From JBBQIY01 sp964553035 (GTDB lineage: Bacteria; Verrucomicrobiota; Kiritimatiellia; RFP12; UBA3636), in contig CAZKJH010000001.1 of assembly GCA_964553035.1 (NCBI GenBank), forward strand, positions 1-64,000: DNA of 64,000 bases, written 5' to 3'. The notes under the pieces were generated by a model, which was not told where the DNA came from, made no database searches, and saw nothing but the letters and a program-made list of their open reading frames with translations. The first letter of the stretch is position 1. The number at the start of each line of letters is the position of its first letter. Made by a program: the position numbers and the translations under genes. This document shows positions 8,146 to 16,840 of the stretch, in pieces.

Positions 8146-9258
8146 ATGACGAACCTCTTTTCCGACGAAGACTGGAACCGACTCGAACTCAATTGGAGTG
8201 CTTGGTGGAACCACGATCTCGAACGACCCATTCTCACCACGCGAAGAACAACTCCGACAGAGCGCAAACGACCGTCCTGGTGGGGTGGAAAATTTGGCAA
8301 GATTCCATTCGAGGTTCCTGTCGAGGCCATCGCAGATGAAATATGGGACGACATATGCCGAACAACCTATAGCGGCGATGCATGGCCTCGCACATGGATT
8401 GACTTCGGCCCCGGCATCGCCGCAGCCTATTTTGGCGGATCTGTTGATCCGGCGACGGACACCCTTTGGTTTTTGCCGGGGATCTGGAAAGACAAACCTT
8501 TGCGTGAAATCAAACCTGTTTATGACCCCGAAAATAAATGGTGGCGTCGTACGCAAGATCTGACCCGAGCCTGCCTGACGAAATTCGAAGGCCGAGCACA
8601 AGTGGGCTTCACCGATATCGGCGGTAATCTCGATATCGCCGCATCGCTCCGTGAGACCCAATCGCTCCTCACAGATACCCTCGACGATCCGGAAGGCGTT
8701 GACGAGTTGTGCCGGTGCATCACCCCACTGTGGTTGCGCTACTACCGCGAACACTGCACTATGATCGAACCTGCAAGACGTGGCACGAGTTCTTGGGCCG
8801 CCCTGTGGAGTCCGAAGCGCACCTATATGATGCAAAGCGACTTCTCCTACATGATCAGTCCTGACCAGTTCGAAAGATGGGTCGCCCCCGATATTGCAGA
8901 ATGCTCTAAAAACATGGAACATGCTTTCTACCACCTCGACGGCAAAGGCGAACTCCCACATCTTGACATCCTGCTCTCGATCCCCGAGCTAAGGGGGATT
9001 CAGTGGGTTCCCGGCGATGGTCAACCGCCCTCTGCCGATCCGATCTGGTGGCCGGTACTAAAACGCATCCGCGCTGCCGGCAAACTGGTACAGTTGGACT
9101 CTCCTGCCGTCGCAGTCCTCGCTATGGCGAAAGAAGTACCACTCACAGGCTTTGTCTTAAACCTTTTGACAGAAGAACATGCTAACAAAGAAGAAATCAT
9201 CGCCCAAATTCAGAAAGAAAATGCCATCTTAAGGGCCAAAACACACGTGCAAGTCTAA
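8146..9258 (+). CDS. Uroporphyrinogen decarboxylase (URO-D) fold protein
   Basis: 370 residues from the ATG at 8146, which has GAGGAG 10 bases upstream. The pattern PGIAAAYFGGS, GFTDIGGNLDIAASLR, FSYMISPDQFERWVAPDI and AFYHLDGKGELPHLDILLSIPELRGIQWVPGDG matches the divergent URO-D-like proteins common in Lentisphaerae and related phyla, which belong to the superfamily of cobamide-dependent methyltransferases such as MtaA/MtbA. No heme genes are nearby, so tetrapyrrole decarboxylation is unlikely; methyl transfer from a small methylated or O-demethylated substrate is the better guess. A second URO-D-like gene follows after 141 bp. Substrate unknown. Confidence 0.75.
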   Translation: MTNLFSDEDWNRLELNWSAWWNHDLERPILTTRRTTPTERKRPSWWGGKFGKIPFEVPVEAIADEIWDDICRTTYSGDAWPRTWIDFGPGIAAAYFGGSVDPATDTLWFLPGIWKDKPLREIKPVYDPENKWWRRTQDLTRACLTKFEGRAQVGFTDIGGNLDIAASLRETQSLLTDTLDDPEGVDELCRCITPLWLRYYREHCTMIEPARRGTSSWAALWSPKRTYMMQSDFSYMISPDQFERWVAPDIAECSKNMEHAFYHLDGKGELPHLDILLSIPELRGIQWVPGDGQPPSADPIWWPVLKRIRAAGKLVQLDSPAVAVLAMAKEVPLTGFVLNLLTEEHANKEEIIAQIQKENAILRAKTHVQV

Positions 9259-9304
9259 CCGGTCTTACTCTAGTTCCGACCATCCTCTCGTGGTTTCCGA
9301 CCTC

Positions 9305-9367
9305 AATCCGTAATTCATCATTCAAAATCCGTAATTCATCATTCATAATCCGTAATTCTTTAACTTC
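9305..9367. repeat. Period-7/21 intergenic repeat
   Basis: Three copies of a 21-bp unit beginning AATCCGTAATTC start at 9305, 9326 and 9347; the third is decayed. Each unit is made of three 7-mers (AATCCGT, AATTCAT, CATTCAA type). It lies between the two URO-D-like genes and is of the same style as repeats at 40070 and 47374. Confidence 0.7.
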
Positions 9368-9399
9368 CAACATTTTACTCCACCATTGAGCAACCAACT

Positions 9400-10422
9400 A
9401 TGAGAAAGCCAGACTTCGACAACATTCTCGCCGTCCTTGAACGCAAAAAACCATCACGCCCTACTCTCTTTGAATTTTTTCTTAATGATCCTTTGAACGA
9501 ACGGCTCACCGGAGAAAAACTCAGCGTAGACAGTACCCCCTTGGAGCGCAACCGGCGCAATATGCATGCCTACTATAAAGCTGGGTATGACTACGTACCG
9601 ATTCTTACCGGGTTTGGCTTCAAATCCAGGAGTCACATTCATTCAGAAAAAACCATCTCCTTGAATGAAGGCTTCAGGATCACGGATCGCGCCAGTTTCG
9701 AAGCTGAGCCATGGGCCAATCCCGAAGATGGAGACTACTCTGCAATCGACTGCCTCGGCAAAGAACTGCCTGAGGGGATGAAGTTTATTGGTTTCGGCCC
9801 GGGTGGCGTACTCGAAAATCTCATCGCCCTTATGGGCTTCGACAATCTTTGCTTCATGCTTGTAGACGATCCCGAACTTGCACAAGATGTCGTTGACGCT
9901 ATCGGCAGCCGACTTGTCAGACATTATCAAATGCTGTCACAGTTCGACACCATTGGAGCCATGATTTCCAACGACGACTGGGGGTTTAAAACCCAAACCA
10001 TGTTGTCGCCTGCTCAGATGAGAAAATACATCATCCCATGGCATCGAGAAATTGTTAAAACCATTCATAAGGCTGGTCGTCCCACGATCCTGCACGCCTG
10101 TGGAAACCTCGGTGTTTTGATGGAAGACATTATTGAGGACATCGGCTATGATGCTAAACATTCCTACGAAGATGCCATCTTGCCTGTGGAGGCAGCGTAT
10201 GAAAAATGGGGGGATCGAATCGCAATTCTCGGCGGAATCGACGTCGGCTTCCTCTGTCAGAATCCGCCTGACGTCATCCGCGAAAGGAGCCGAAAAATGC
10301 TCGCTCTGACCTCAGAAAGAGGTGGCTATGCCCTCGGCTCAGGCAACAGCATTCCCGACTACGTCCCACAAGATAGCTATCTCGCCATGATCTCGGCTGC
10401 AATTGACAGTTTTACACGCTAA
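9400..10422 (+). CDS. Uroporphyrinogen decarboxylase family protein (methylcobamide methyltransferase type)
   Basis: 340 residues, the normal URO-D length, from ATG 9400. Family features include the opening PDFDNILAVLERKKPSRPTLFE, MKFIGFGPGGVLENL, DDWGFKTQTMLSPAQMRKYIIPWHREIVKTIH and the metal-binding style ILHACGNLGVLMEDI with a Cys and His, then KHSYEDAILPVEAAYEKWGDRIAILGGIDV. This last set is typical of the MtaA-like branch, where His and Cys ligands hold zinc. It is more canonical than the URO-D-like gene just upstream. The pair plus the dipeptidase downstream look like one transcription unit (27-bp gap to the next gene). Substrate unknown. Confidence 0.82.
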   Translation: MRKPDFDNILAVLERKKPSRPTLFEFFLNDPLNERLTGEKLSVDSTPLERNRRNMHAYYKAGYDYVPILTGFGFKSRSHIHSEKTISLNEGFRITDRASFEAEPWANPEDGDYSAIDCLGKELPEGMKFIGFGPGGVLENLIALMGFDNLCFMLVDDPELAQDVVDAIGSRLVRHYQMLSQFDTIGAMISNDDWGFKTQTMLSPAQMRKYIIPWHREIVKTIHKAGRPTILHACGNLGVLMEDIIEDIGYDAKHSYEDAILPVEAAYEKWGDRIAILGGIDVGFLCQNPPDVIRERSRKMLALTSERGGYALGSGNSIPDYVPQDSYLAMISAAIDSFTR

Positions 10423-10449
10423 CCTCTTCATTATCACAGGATTCACCCT

Positions 10450-11736
10450 ATGCCCACATCGCATCGCCATGAAGTTCAATCCGGTCGACCCGGCACGAGC
10501 AGCATCCCGTTGATTCGTGAAATCTGGGAGCGTGGATTATCAGTTTTGAAACCCTCTGCAGCCGAGTTGGAAAAAGGCTTGGCTCTGCATGATGAGGCCT
10601 TAGTCATTGACACCTTTGGGTTTCTTCCCATGGGCTGGAATGCGCAGGCTTCTCAGGATTGGAACGCCTCAGTGGATGCCAATCTGGGAAGTGATCGGTT
10701 TCACTTTAAAGGTGGAATGATCCGGGCTCTTTCTCCGACGTTTGATGAATCGAGCGGGTTAGATTTTCTGGAAGCCATCCGGGTTTCCGGTTTGACTGGG
10801 ATGTTCCACTCTGCTGGTGAGGCAAAATCGCACGACGAGGATGTTAAACGCCTAGCTGCTGGCGCCCATATCTGCGGATGGTTTGGCGACCAAGTCGGGC
10901 AAGTCAGACGACCGGATGATTTTCAGCGTGCTTGGGAAAAGAAACGTTTTGGTGTGGCCTTCAGCGTGAATGGTCCACCCTGTCCCGGACACCTTAATTT
11001 TCTTGAAGAAGAAATTCAATGGCTTTCAACCTGGTATCATCTGGGGGTTCGCCTAATGCACTTGTCCTACAATCGGCAAAACATCATTGCCACCGGCTGC
11101 GCAGAGCGGAATGATGCTGGACTGAGTGAATTCGGCTATGAATTCGTCCGAATACTGAATCAGGTCGGAATCATTGTGGATGTACCTCATTCCAGTGAGA
11201 ACACCGCTTTGCAAGCGGCAGAGACATCAGTGAAGCCCATCATAGCCAGCCACGTTTGTTGTCGTGCAATCTATGATCACATGCGTAACAAAAGTGACAA
11301 AGTTTTGAAAGCTATCGCGAGCACAGACGGATTGGTCGGCATTACTTCACGACCGTCTTTCCTCGGACCTGAGGCCACTGTGTCCACGCTCTTGGACCAT
11401 CTGGATCATGCCATCAAAACGATCGGAGAAGACCACGTCGCCATCGGGACTGACACAAACTATGTCCCACCGTATGGGGAGGACATCAAGCCCAGACCTC
11501 ATGGCCGATTTTCAGAAAAATGGTGGGGAGCTTGGTGGCAACAAAAACGCCACGCATCTACCGGATCGGAGGATCATCGCTATGGCAGCCTCGCCTGGAC
11601 TAATTGGCCTCTGATCACCGTTGGCATGGTTATGCGAGGTTACAAAGAAGAAACGATTCGCAAGATTCTTGGCCTCAACTTGCTCCGGGTGATGAAAGCC
11701 AATCAGCCTGAAGTTTTCGTGCTCCCGACGCCTTAG
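10450..11736 (+). CDS. Membrane dipeptidase (peptidase M19) family protein with altered metal site
   Basis: 428 residues; AGGA lies 8 bases before the ATG. The second half follows the renal dipeptidase family: LGVRLMHLSYNRQN, GIIVDVPHSS, KPIIASHVCCRAIYDH and HVAIGTDTNY, keeping two metal-binding histidines and the late Asp. The first half departs from it: the usual HxD pair near the N-terminus reads VIDTFGF, and the bridging Glu region reads FSVNGPPCPG. Either the metal site is rebuilt or the enzyme acts on something other than dipeptides. It follows the URO-D-like pair in what looks like one operon and precedes a convergent M28 peptidase gene by 5 bp. Confidence 0.78.
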   Translation: MPTSHRHEVQSGRPGTSSIPLIREIWERGLSVLKPSAAELEKGLALHDEALVIDTFGFLPMGWNAQASQDWNASVDANLGSDRFHFKGGMIRALSPTFDESSGLDFLEAIRVSGLTGMFHSAGEAKSHDEDVKRLAAGAHICGWFGDQVGQVRRPDDFQRAWEKKRFGVAFSVNGPPCPGHLNFLEEEIQWLSTWYHLGVRLMHLSYNRQNIIATGCAERNDAGLSEFGYEFVRILNQVGIIVDVPHSSENTALQAAETSVKPIIASHVCCRAIYDHMRNKSDKVLKAIASTDGLVGITSRPSFLGPEATVSTLLDHLDHAIKTIGEDHVAIGTDTNYVPPYGEDIKPRPHGRFSEKWWGAWWQQKRHASTGSEDHRYGSLAWTNWPLITVGMVMRGYKEETIRKILGLNLLRVMKANQPEVFVLPTP

Positions 11737-11741
11737 TTTTT

Positions 11742-13445
11742 CTAGCTAGAGGCAAATACCTGATCAAGATTGAGCGTGTAACGGACAGATCGGCTAAACG
11801 GTTTGAAGCCCGCACCTTCATAGACCGTGCGAGCTGGAGCATGACCGGGATCCATGCCGGTGACGACTTCGACCTCGTTCCGACCTTCTTCCCGTAGGCG
11901 GATCAGTGCAGCGTGAAGCAACGCTTTTCCAAGTCCTTCGCCTAGAAAATCGGGGTCGACGGCATTGTAGCCGATCTCTGCCAGTCCAGTAAAAGCATCC
12001 ACGCGATAAGAGGTAAAGCCGGCGAGGCGATCTTCTTTTCGGATCAGAAGTGCTTTAACATCTGATTGCTTCAGATAGTCTCGCACGGATGCTTCGATGT
12101 GATCCTGCCAAGGCATTCCGAGTATGCGTCCGTATGCTTTTTCTCGGTGAGAAGCCGCCCCCATCGTCCAGGTTGCTCGAACCAATTTCACGATTTCATC
12201 GAGATCTTCAGATGTGCATTCCTCCACGTTGGGTATCGGGATTTCCTGCAATCCTTGGAGCAACACAACCATCAGGATGGCTTCGGCATCATCGCTCATG
12301 TTTTCCAGTTTTTGAAAATCAATTATATTCAGCGCATCCTGAGGAGAATGGAGCGGATAGTGCCGCACACCACTGTCAGCTCCACCGTCGCAGAATATAA
12401 GCGTCGGAATTCCGTGATCGTGAAAGATCCCATGATCGCTGCCACGACGGAAAGGCAGAACCCGTACGCCAGACTTCACCGCCTGTTTTTTGACAATGGA
12501 ACGCAGTGCCGCCGAGCGGCCGACCCTCGCTTCTGGAATCGTCAGATAAGTCCCTAGACCGTCGAAACAAAACATCGCTTTGATCGGCTCGGCGCGATGC
12601 GCCTGTCCATAGCAGTACCCGCCAATACCGTAACCGGGCCCACCGTATTCCTCGCCTCCGAAAGCAACAAAATCGACATCCCATTCCGCCATTTGTCCAC
12701 GCAGAGCCAAAGCCAGTTCCAGCAAAACCGCCACGCCAGAAGCATTGTCGGCTGCGCCCGGAATCCCTGGAGAGGTATCATAATGGGCACCGAGAACTAG
12801 CTTGCCTCGCGAAGGGGCAGAGGCATGATGACGCGCAATGACGTTGCAGGAGGTGTGAGAGAATGTTTCCGCCTCAAGACAAAGAGACACCTGGGCTCCT
12901 TCCTCTCGTGCAAGACGCAAGGCAGTACGCTGGCTAACGGTAAAAACCAGCATTTTCTTTAAATTCGGCGAGCGTACGATCTTTGTGGAGTAGGTGTCGT
13001 TGTAGGGACTGTTGATGATGAAAGCCACCGCACCGGCCTGCTCCAAACGTTCAGCCAATGCGTTGGTATCGGCTACTTGCGCGAAATCGAAATTTCCAGC
13101 GAAAGCGACTTTGCCAGCAAACTTTTCTAAGGAGTCGGCATCTCGGGCAGTCCAAAAAGTTTTCAACTCGGCCTCCACGATTCCTCCCGGACTGAAATAG
13201 CAAGGAGCAGCATCAATGCATTCTCCATTTGAGAGCTTCATTTCATGTGCTCCGCAGTGCCATCCGGGAGTGGCAAAGGCTTCCCGCACCACTTGATAGC
13301 CTGCATCTCGAAATTTCTTTTCAACGAAGTCCTGAGCCAGAACTTCGCCACGCGAGCCCAAGGCGCGTTCGCCAATCGTCTCGCTCAAATGCATCAAGTT
13401 CTTCCGAAGATTCTTATTCCGAGCAGAAAGTGAGTTTGTATTCAT
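11742..13445 (-). CDS. M28 family aminopeptidase fused to a C-terminal GNAT acetyltransferase
   Basis: 567 residues. Residues about 1-110 and 200-375 form an M28 zinc peptidase: LVLGAHYDTSPGIPGAADNASGVAVL (His and Asp ligands), FVAFGGEEYGG (catalytic Glu pair), FCFDGLGTY and FRRGSDHGIFHDHGIP (last His). A PA-type domain (EKFAGKVAFAGNFDFAQVAD ... SQRTALRLAREEG) is inserted between. Residues about 410-560 form a GNAT domain with IGYNAVDPDFLGEGLGKALL, the acetyl-CoA loop, and ARTVYEGAGFKPF. No signal peptide is evident, so it probably works in the cytoplasm. The two activities in one chain suggest processing and N-acetylation of amino acids or peptides, an inference. Confidence 0.85.
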   Translation of the reverse strand: MNTNSLSARNKNLRKNLMHLSETIGERALGSRGEVLAQDFVEKKFRDAGYQVVREAFATPGWHCGAHEMKLSNGECIDAAPCYFSPGGIVEAELKTFWTARDADSLEKFAGKVAFAGNFDFAQVADTNALAERLEQAGAVAFIINSPYNDTYSTKIVRSPNLKKMLVFTVSQRTALRLAREEGAQVSLCLEAETFSHTSCNVIARHHASAPSRGKLVLGAHYDTSPGIPGAADNASGVAVLLELALALRGQMAEWDVDFVAFGGEEYGGPGYGIGGYCYGQAHRAEPIKAMFCFDGLGTYLTIPEARVGRSAALRSIVKKQAVKSGVRVLPFRRGSDHGIFHDHGIPTLIFCDGGADSGVRHYPLHSPQDALNIIDFQKLENMSDDAEAILMVVLLQGLQEIPIPNVEECTSEDLDEIVKLVRATWTMGAASHREKAYGRILGMPWQDHIEASVRDYLKQSDVKALLIRKEDRLAGFTSYRVDAFTGLAEIGYNAVDPDFLGEGLGKALLHAALIRLREEGRNEVEVVTGMDPGHAPARTVYEGAGFKPFSRSVRYTLNLDQVFASS

Positions 13446-13466
13446 TGCGGCTTTCTAATATTTACC

Positions 13467-13512
13467 GTAACCGTTCACAGGTGTGTATTACGGTGACCGT
13501 TTACGGTGTGTA
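13467..13512. repeat. Imperfect direct repeat, candidate operator between divergent peptidase genes
   Basis: GTAACCGTTCACAGGTGTG at 13467 onward recurs as GTGACCGTTTACGGTGTG at 13493, a 26-bp period. It sits just upstream of the M28-GNAT gene within the 292-bp divergent gap 13446-13737 that separates it from the C26 gene. A small hairpin (TCAAGT ... ACTTGA near 13550) follows. No gene is supported in the gap. Confidence 0.35.
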
Positions 13513-13737
13513 CTGACCGACTCAAAAAACCACCGGTCGGGTGCGAATCCTCAAGTGGGTTACTTGACCCTGAAGCGAACTTCATTTGCGTTAAATGTAG
13601 CTCTTCCCCTCAAAAAGTGCAAGTTAAAAACATTTTCCAACTGGACTCAACAAGTCGATTGCTGTAAACTTTGTGCCGTGCAGTTGAGACGTAACATCTT
13701 ACAAAAGCTTGAGATGAGAGATGAAAAAGAGGAATAC

Positions 13738-14484
13738 ATGAGGCCAATAATAGGATTGAATTGCGATGTCGCTTTGTACGGCGAAAGATTGAGAATTGAG
13801 TTGTGGCAGGGTTACGCTCAAGCGGTCGAACGAGCTGGCGGCATGCCCATTTTGCTACCGCCGACAAATGACGATGATTTGATTCAGGCGCAGATCGGTT
13901 TGATCAGTGGTCTCGTATTGATCGGCGGAGCTGACTATGATCCGAGTTTGTATGGAGCCGAACTGCATCCGAAGACTGCACTTGTGCAAGCGACTCGGGG
14001 CGCATACGATTTTAAGCTGGCTAACGCTGCCCTCCAACAGAAGTTGCCCACATTGGGGATCTGCGGTGGAATGCAGCTTGTGAACATTGTTCGAGGTGGC
14101 ATCTTGCACACGCACTTGCCGGATGTGGTTGGCGATGAGGTGAGACATGCTGTCGCCTCGGTCACTGACGCTCACGAGGTAACCATCGAGACGGGGTCAC
14201 GCCTCGCGGCAGCCGTCGGCAAGTCACGGCTTACTGTAAATTCATCGCACCACCAAGCTGTTGCTCGTATTGGCCGGGGCCTACACGTCACCGCCCGCAG
14301 TGTTCTGGACAACGTTATCGAAGCCATCGAGTCTACAGAAGCGGATGAGTTTTTGCTCTGCCTTCAGTGGCATCCGGAGCGACTTATCGACCGACCGCAG
14401 CATCTCGCTTTGTTTGAGGCGCTGGTTCAGGCGTCCGACAAGGTTGGCGAGACTGCCAGAAAATTAACTAAAAAACCGCGCTGA
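13738..14484 (+). CDS. Gamma-glutamyl-gamma-aminobutyrate hydrolase family (peptidase C26) protein
   Basis: 248 residues from the ATG at 13738, preceded by GAGGAATAC; a longer frame from 13483 lacks homology. Class I glutamine amidotransferase-like hydrolase: LISGLVLIGGADYDPSLYG, the nucleophile elbow LGICGGMQLVNI with Cys, VNSSHHQAV and the catalytic His-Glu pair in LQWHPER. PuuD of putrescine breakdown is the best-known member; others cleave diverse gamma-glutamyl amides. No other putrescine genes are visible here. It precedes a class II amidotransferase by 52 bp on the same strand, so the pair probably handle related glutamine or gamma-glutamyl chemistry. Confidence 0.87.
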   Translation: MRPIIGLNCDVALYGERLRIELWQGYAQAVERAGGMPILLPPTNDDDLIQAQIGLISGLVLIGGADYDPSLYGAELHPKTALVQATRGAYDFKLANAALQQKLPTLGICGGMQLVNIVRGGILHTHLPDVVGDEVRHAVASVTDAHEVTIETGSRLAAAVGKSRLTVNSSHHQAVARIGRGLHVTARSVLDNVIEAIESTEADEFLLCLQWHPERLIDRPQHLALFEALVQASDKVGETARKLTKKPR

Positions 14485-14536
14485 ACGACTATCTTTATCA
14501 ATATTAAGAATGGCCCACTAATCTGAGGAAATCACG

Positions 14537-15583
14537 ATGTGCATGATGGCTGGATACATTGGTAATCGGACGGCTGCTCCGATTTTACTTGAAATGCTAA
14601 AACGACAGGAGGGCTTTGCCGGAGGGTATTACTCTGGACTGGCGACTCTCGATGAAGGTCGTCTTAGTATGGAAAAAGTTGTTGGTGACGTAGAGAATCT
14701 CTGTTCAAAAACTGCGGCTCTTTCCCTTCCTGGAACGATCGGAATTGCGCATAGCCGTACACCCAACGGTGGGGGTAGAGAATGGGCCCACCCCTTTGTG
14801 GATGAGCGAGAGGAGCTCGCTTATATTGCTAACGGTGCCGGAGGCAAGTACGTTGACTGTTCTTTACTTTTTCAAAAGTGCCTTAACCTCATGGAGTCGG
14901 GGTGCCGCTTTTGTAGTGCTCAACGCGAGCCTGTAAAATCATACCCCGCTTTAGACAATGGATTATATGTCCATTCTAGCGACTTAATGTGCCAAGCCAT
15001 TGCCGATGCCTACACCAGAGAACCTGCCTTGCCAGAGAGCTTGCTGAGGGCTGGCTGCAACGCTTACGAGAGCTATCCGGCTGAAATTACAGGTCTTTGC
15101 CTCCACGCCGCTCATCCAGATGAAATCGTAATATTGCGTCACAACAAACCGCTGATGGTTGGACGCAATGCGGAAGGCGAATTTTTCTTTGCTTCTTGCA
15201 GCCTCGGTTTTCCAGAAGGGGTCGAATGGAGGATGCGGATGCCACCCCTCTCTGGAGCACGGTTCCTTCGGAATGGGGAAATTGTGATTCGTCCTTTTTC
15301 ATCTCCCAAGCTGATGCGTATCGGAGAATTTCCTTCGCCTATTCGTATTGAAAAATCGGTTTTACAATTGCTCCGAGAACATGGAGCCTGTTCAATGCAG
15401 ACACTCTTTGAGGCCGCTGCTGAACTCTATCCTGAAAACGTGCTTTCTGAGAAGGAGACGATTGTTTTCGAGGCACTAGCTGCCCTAAATACCGAAGAGG
15501 TCGTTACCTTTCCAACTCGCCCGCGAGAACCGCTAGAGGGACAGCCCGTCGCACCCCAAGTTTATGCCGATTTTAAGAGATAA
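14537..15583 (+). CDS. Free-standing class II (Ntn) glutamine amidotransferase domain protein
   Basis: 348 residues. The start reads MCMMAGYIGN, placing Cys2 as the N-terminal nucleophile after Met removal; IGIAHSRTPNGGGREWAHPF and LAYIANGAGG follow the glutaminase pattern seen in GlmS and PurF, with the usual NG motif altered. A GAGGAAATCACG Shine-Dalgarno precedes the ATG. There is no SIS or phosphoribosyl domain, unlike GlmS or PurF; the last 70 residues look like a winged-helix-like helical tail. It should hydrolyse glutamine or a gamma-glutamyl compound and pass ammonia on, or act alone. Pairing with the C26 hydrolase suggests shared substrates, unproven. Confidence 0.75.
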   Translation: MCMMAGYIGNRTAAPILLEMLKRQEGFAGGYYSGLATLDEGRLSMEKVVGDVENLCSKTAALSLPGTIGIAHSRTPNGGGREWAHPFVDEREELAYIANGAGGKYVDCSLLFQKCLNLMESGCRFCSAQREPVKSYPALDNGLYVHSSDLMCQAIADAYTREPALPESLLRAGCNAYESYPAEITGLCLHAAHPDEIVILRHNKPLMVGRNAEGEFFFASCSLGFPEGVEWRMRMPPLSGARFLRNGEIVIRPFSSPKLMRIGEFPSPIRIEKSVLQLLREHGACSMQTLFEAAAELYPENVLSEKETIVFEALAALNTEEVVTFPTRPREPLEGQPVAPQVYADFKR

Positions 15584-15627
15584 TTCATGATGTACTGCAG
15601 CGATGCACATACCCATCCGAATGGGCT

Positions 15628-16752
15628 CTAGCGCAGAGTAATCAGCGTCCCGTGAGGAAGGTACTCGTAGCAGCCCATATCTGGCGCACCGAACAGGCGA
15701 GAACGTCCGTCCAGATCTCGCGCAGTCGCCATCCAGACCAGATTGGTTCCGGTGTCACGGCAGGGTGAATTCCCTCGCAGATGCCAGTCGCCATTGGCGG
15801 TGTCCGTGAACAGCGGATCGGCCTGTGTGCAGTTGTTGCTCAGATACTGGGCTCCGTCCCCGCGTGAGTAGTAGGTGATCGTGTCGCCGTAATCGACATT
15901 GTTCCACGAGATGCAGTTCCATAGCGTGCAATTTCGCGTGCCGGGCGAGGTTCCTCCAATATTGTTCACAATGGTGCAGTTGTACAGGGTTGCGTCTCTG
16001 GCTCCACCACTGTTGATGGACGTGTTACCCTCGATCAGGCAATTGTAGGCGCTTCCGCCGATGACTCCTCCGCCGCGCCGGTTGTTATCGACGGCATACA
16101 AAGCCTCATTTCCGCGAACAACACAATTGTAAAGAACTGTGTTGTAGGATCCGCCGCCACGATAAGCTCGGTTACCCTCAACGTGGCAGTCATAGAGTAT
16201 CCCGGAGTAAACTCCACCACCATAGCGTGCTGAACAGCCACTGATCACGCAATTAGAAACGATGCTTACAACTCCTGAACAGAAAATTCCCCCTCCATCA
16301 TAAGCAACGACAGAGGTCGTTGCGCCGTTGGTGAGCGTGAACCCTATCAACTGTGCACCGTTAACCATGGAGACGCAACGGACGGATTTCGGGTCATTGG
16401 TGCTGACCCCGTCCCAAGTGCCCTGAATGATCGCCGTGGCAGGATCGTTGTCTCGGCTGATCAACGTGATTGCTTTACTCAGGTACACTCGGTTAGTGTT
16501 GCCGCTGGCCCAGGTCGTGCCGCTGTCATAGATGCCGGGTGCGACGATTACCGAATCGCCGTTACCGGCTACGGCGGTATCAATTGCGGTTTGAATGTCA
16601 GGTGCCGCGTTGTCCCAGCCGTCGTAAGGCGACTGCGCGTTGGGGTTGTTCTTGACGACATAACGGTTGGTGACAGATCCAGCCTGAAGGAAGCCGACTG
16701 AGCATGAGCAACAGAGTAGGATCAACAGCAGACGTTGTAGGAATTGTTGCAT
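15628..16752 (-). CDS. Secreted right-handed beta-helix protein, choice-of-anchor Q type
   Basis: 374 residues with a signal peptide (LQRLLLILLCCSCSVGFLQA) and a clear GGAG Shine-Dalgarno 7 bases before the ATG at 16752. The body has parallel beta-helix rungs (repeated phrases CVISGCSARYGGGVYSG, CHVEGNRAYRGGGSYN, CVVRGNEA, CLIEGNTSINSGGA, CTIVNN). The C-terminus has the pattern LRGNSPCRDTGTN ... ARDLDGRSRLFGAPDMGCYE typical of the choice-of-anchor Q domain of PVC and other Gram-negative surface proteins. Likely exported and bound to glycans or to the cell surface. It lies downstream of the DUF4838 gene on the same strand, 88 bp away. Confidence 0.82.
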   Translation of the reverse strand: MQQFLQRLLLILLCCSCSVGFLQAGSVTNRYVVKNNPNAQSPYDGWDNAAPDIQTAIDTAVAGNGDSVIVAPGIYDSGTTWASGNTNRVYLSKAITLISRDNDPATAIIQGTWDGVSTNDPKSVRCVSMVNGAQLIGFTLTNGATTSVVAYDGGGIFCSGVVSIVSNCVISGCSARYGGGVYSGILYDCHVEGNRAYRGGGSYNTVLYNCVVRGNEALYAVDNNRRGGGVIGGSAYNCLIEGNTSINSGGARDATLYNCTIVNNIGGTSPGTRNCTLWNCISWNNVDYGDTITYYSRGDGAQYLSNNCTQADPLFTDTANGDWHLRGNSPCRDTGTNLVWMATARDLDGRSRLFGAPDMGCYEYLPHGTLITLR

Positions 16753-16840
16753 GGATATTCTCCTTGAATTGTTTGTTTAGGAATGCGTTTAGTAGTGTGA
16801 GATTAAGTGTGTCGGCAGTATTGTCTGCAACGGGTATGGT

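Noticed and set aside
8122..8961. 279-codon minus-strand open frame opposite the first URO-D-like gene
   Set aside because: Shadow of a gene with family motifs and a good ribosome-binding site on the other strand; the product has low-complexity character.
13540..13570. Possible tRNA 3' fragment (GGTGCGAATCC resembles a T-loop)
   Set aside because: The flanking five bases do not pair to form a T stem, and no acceptor or anticodon arm is nearby.
13483..13737. Longer start for the C26 hydrolase gene, adding 85 residues
   Set aside because: The extra residues lack homology, cross the repeat and probable operator region, and a good GAGGAATAC ribosome site precedes the ATG at 13738.
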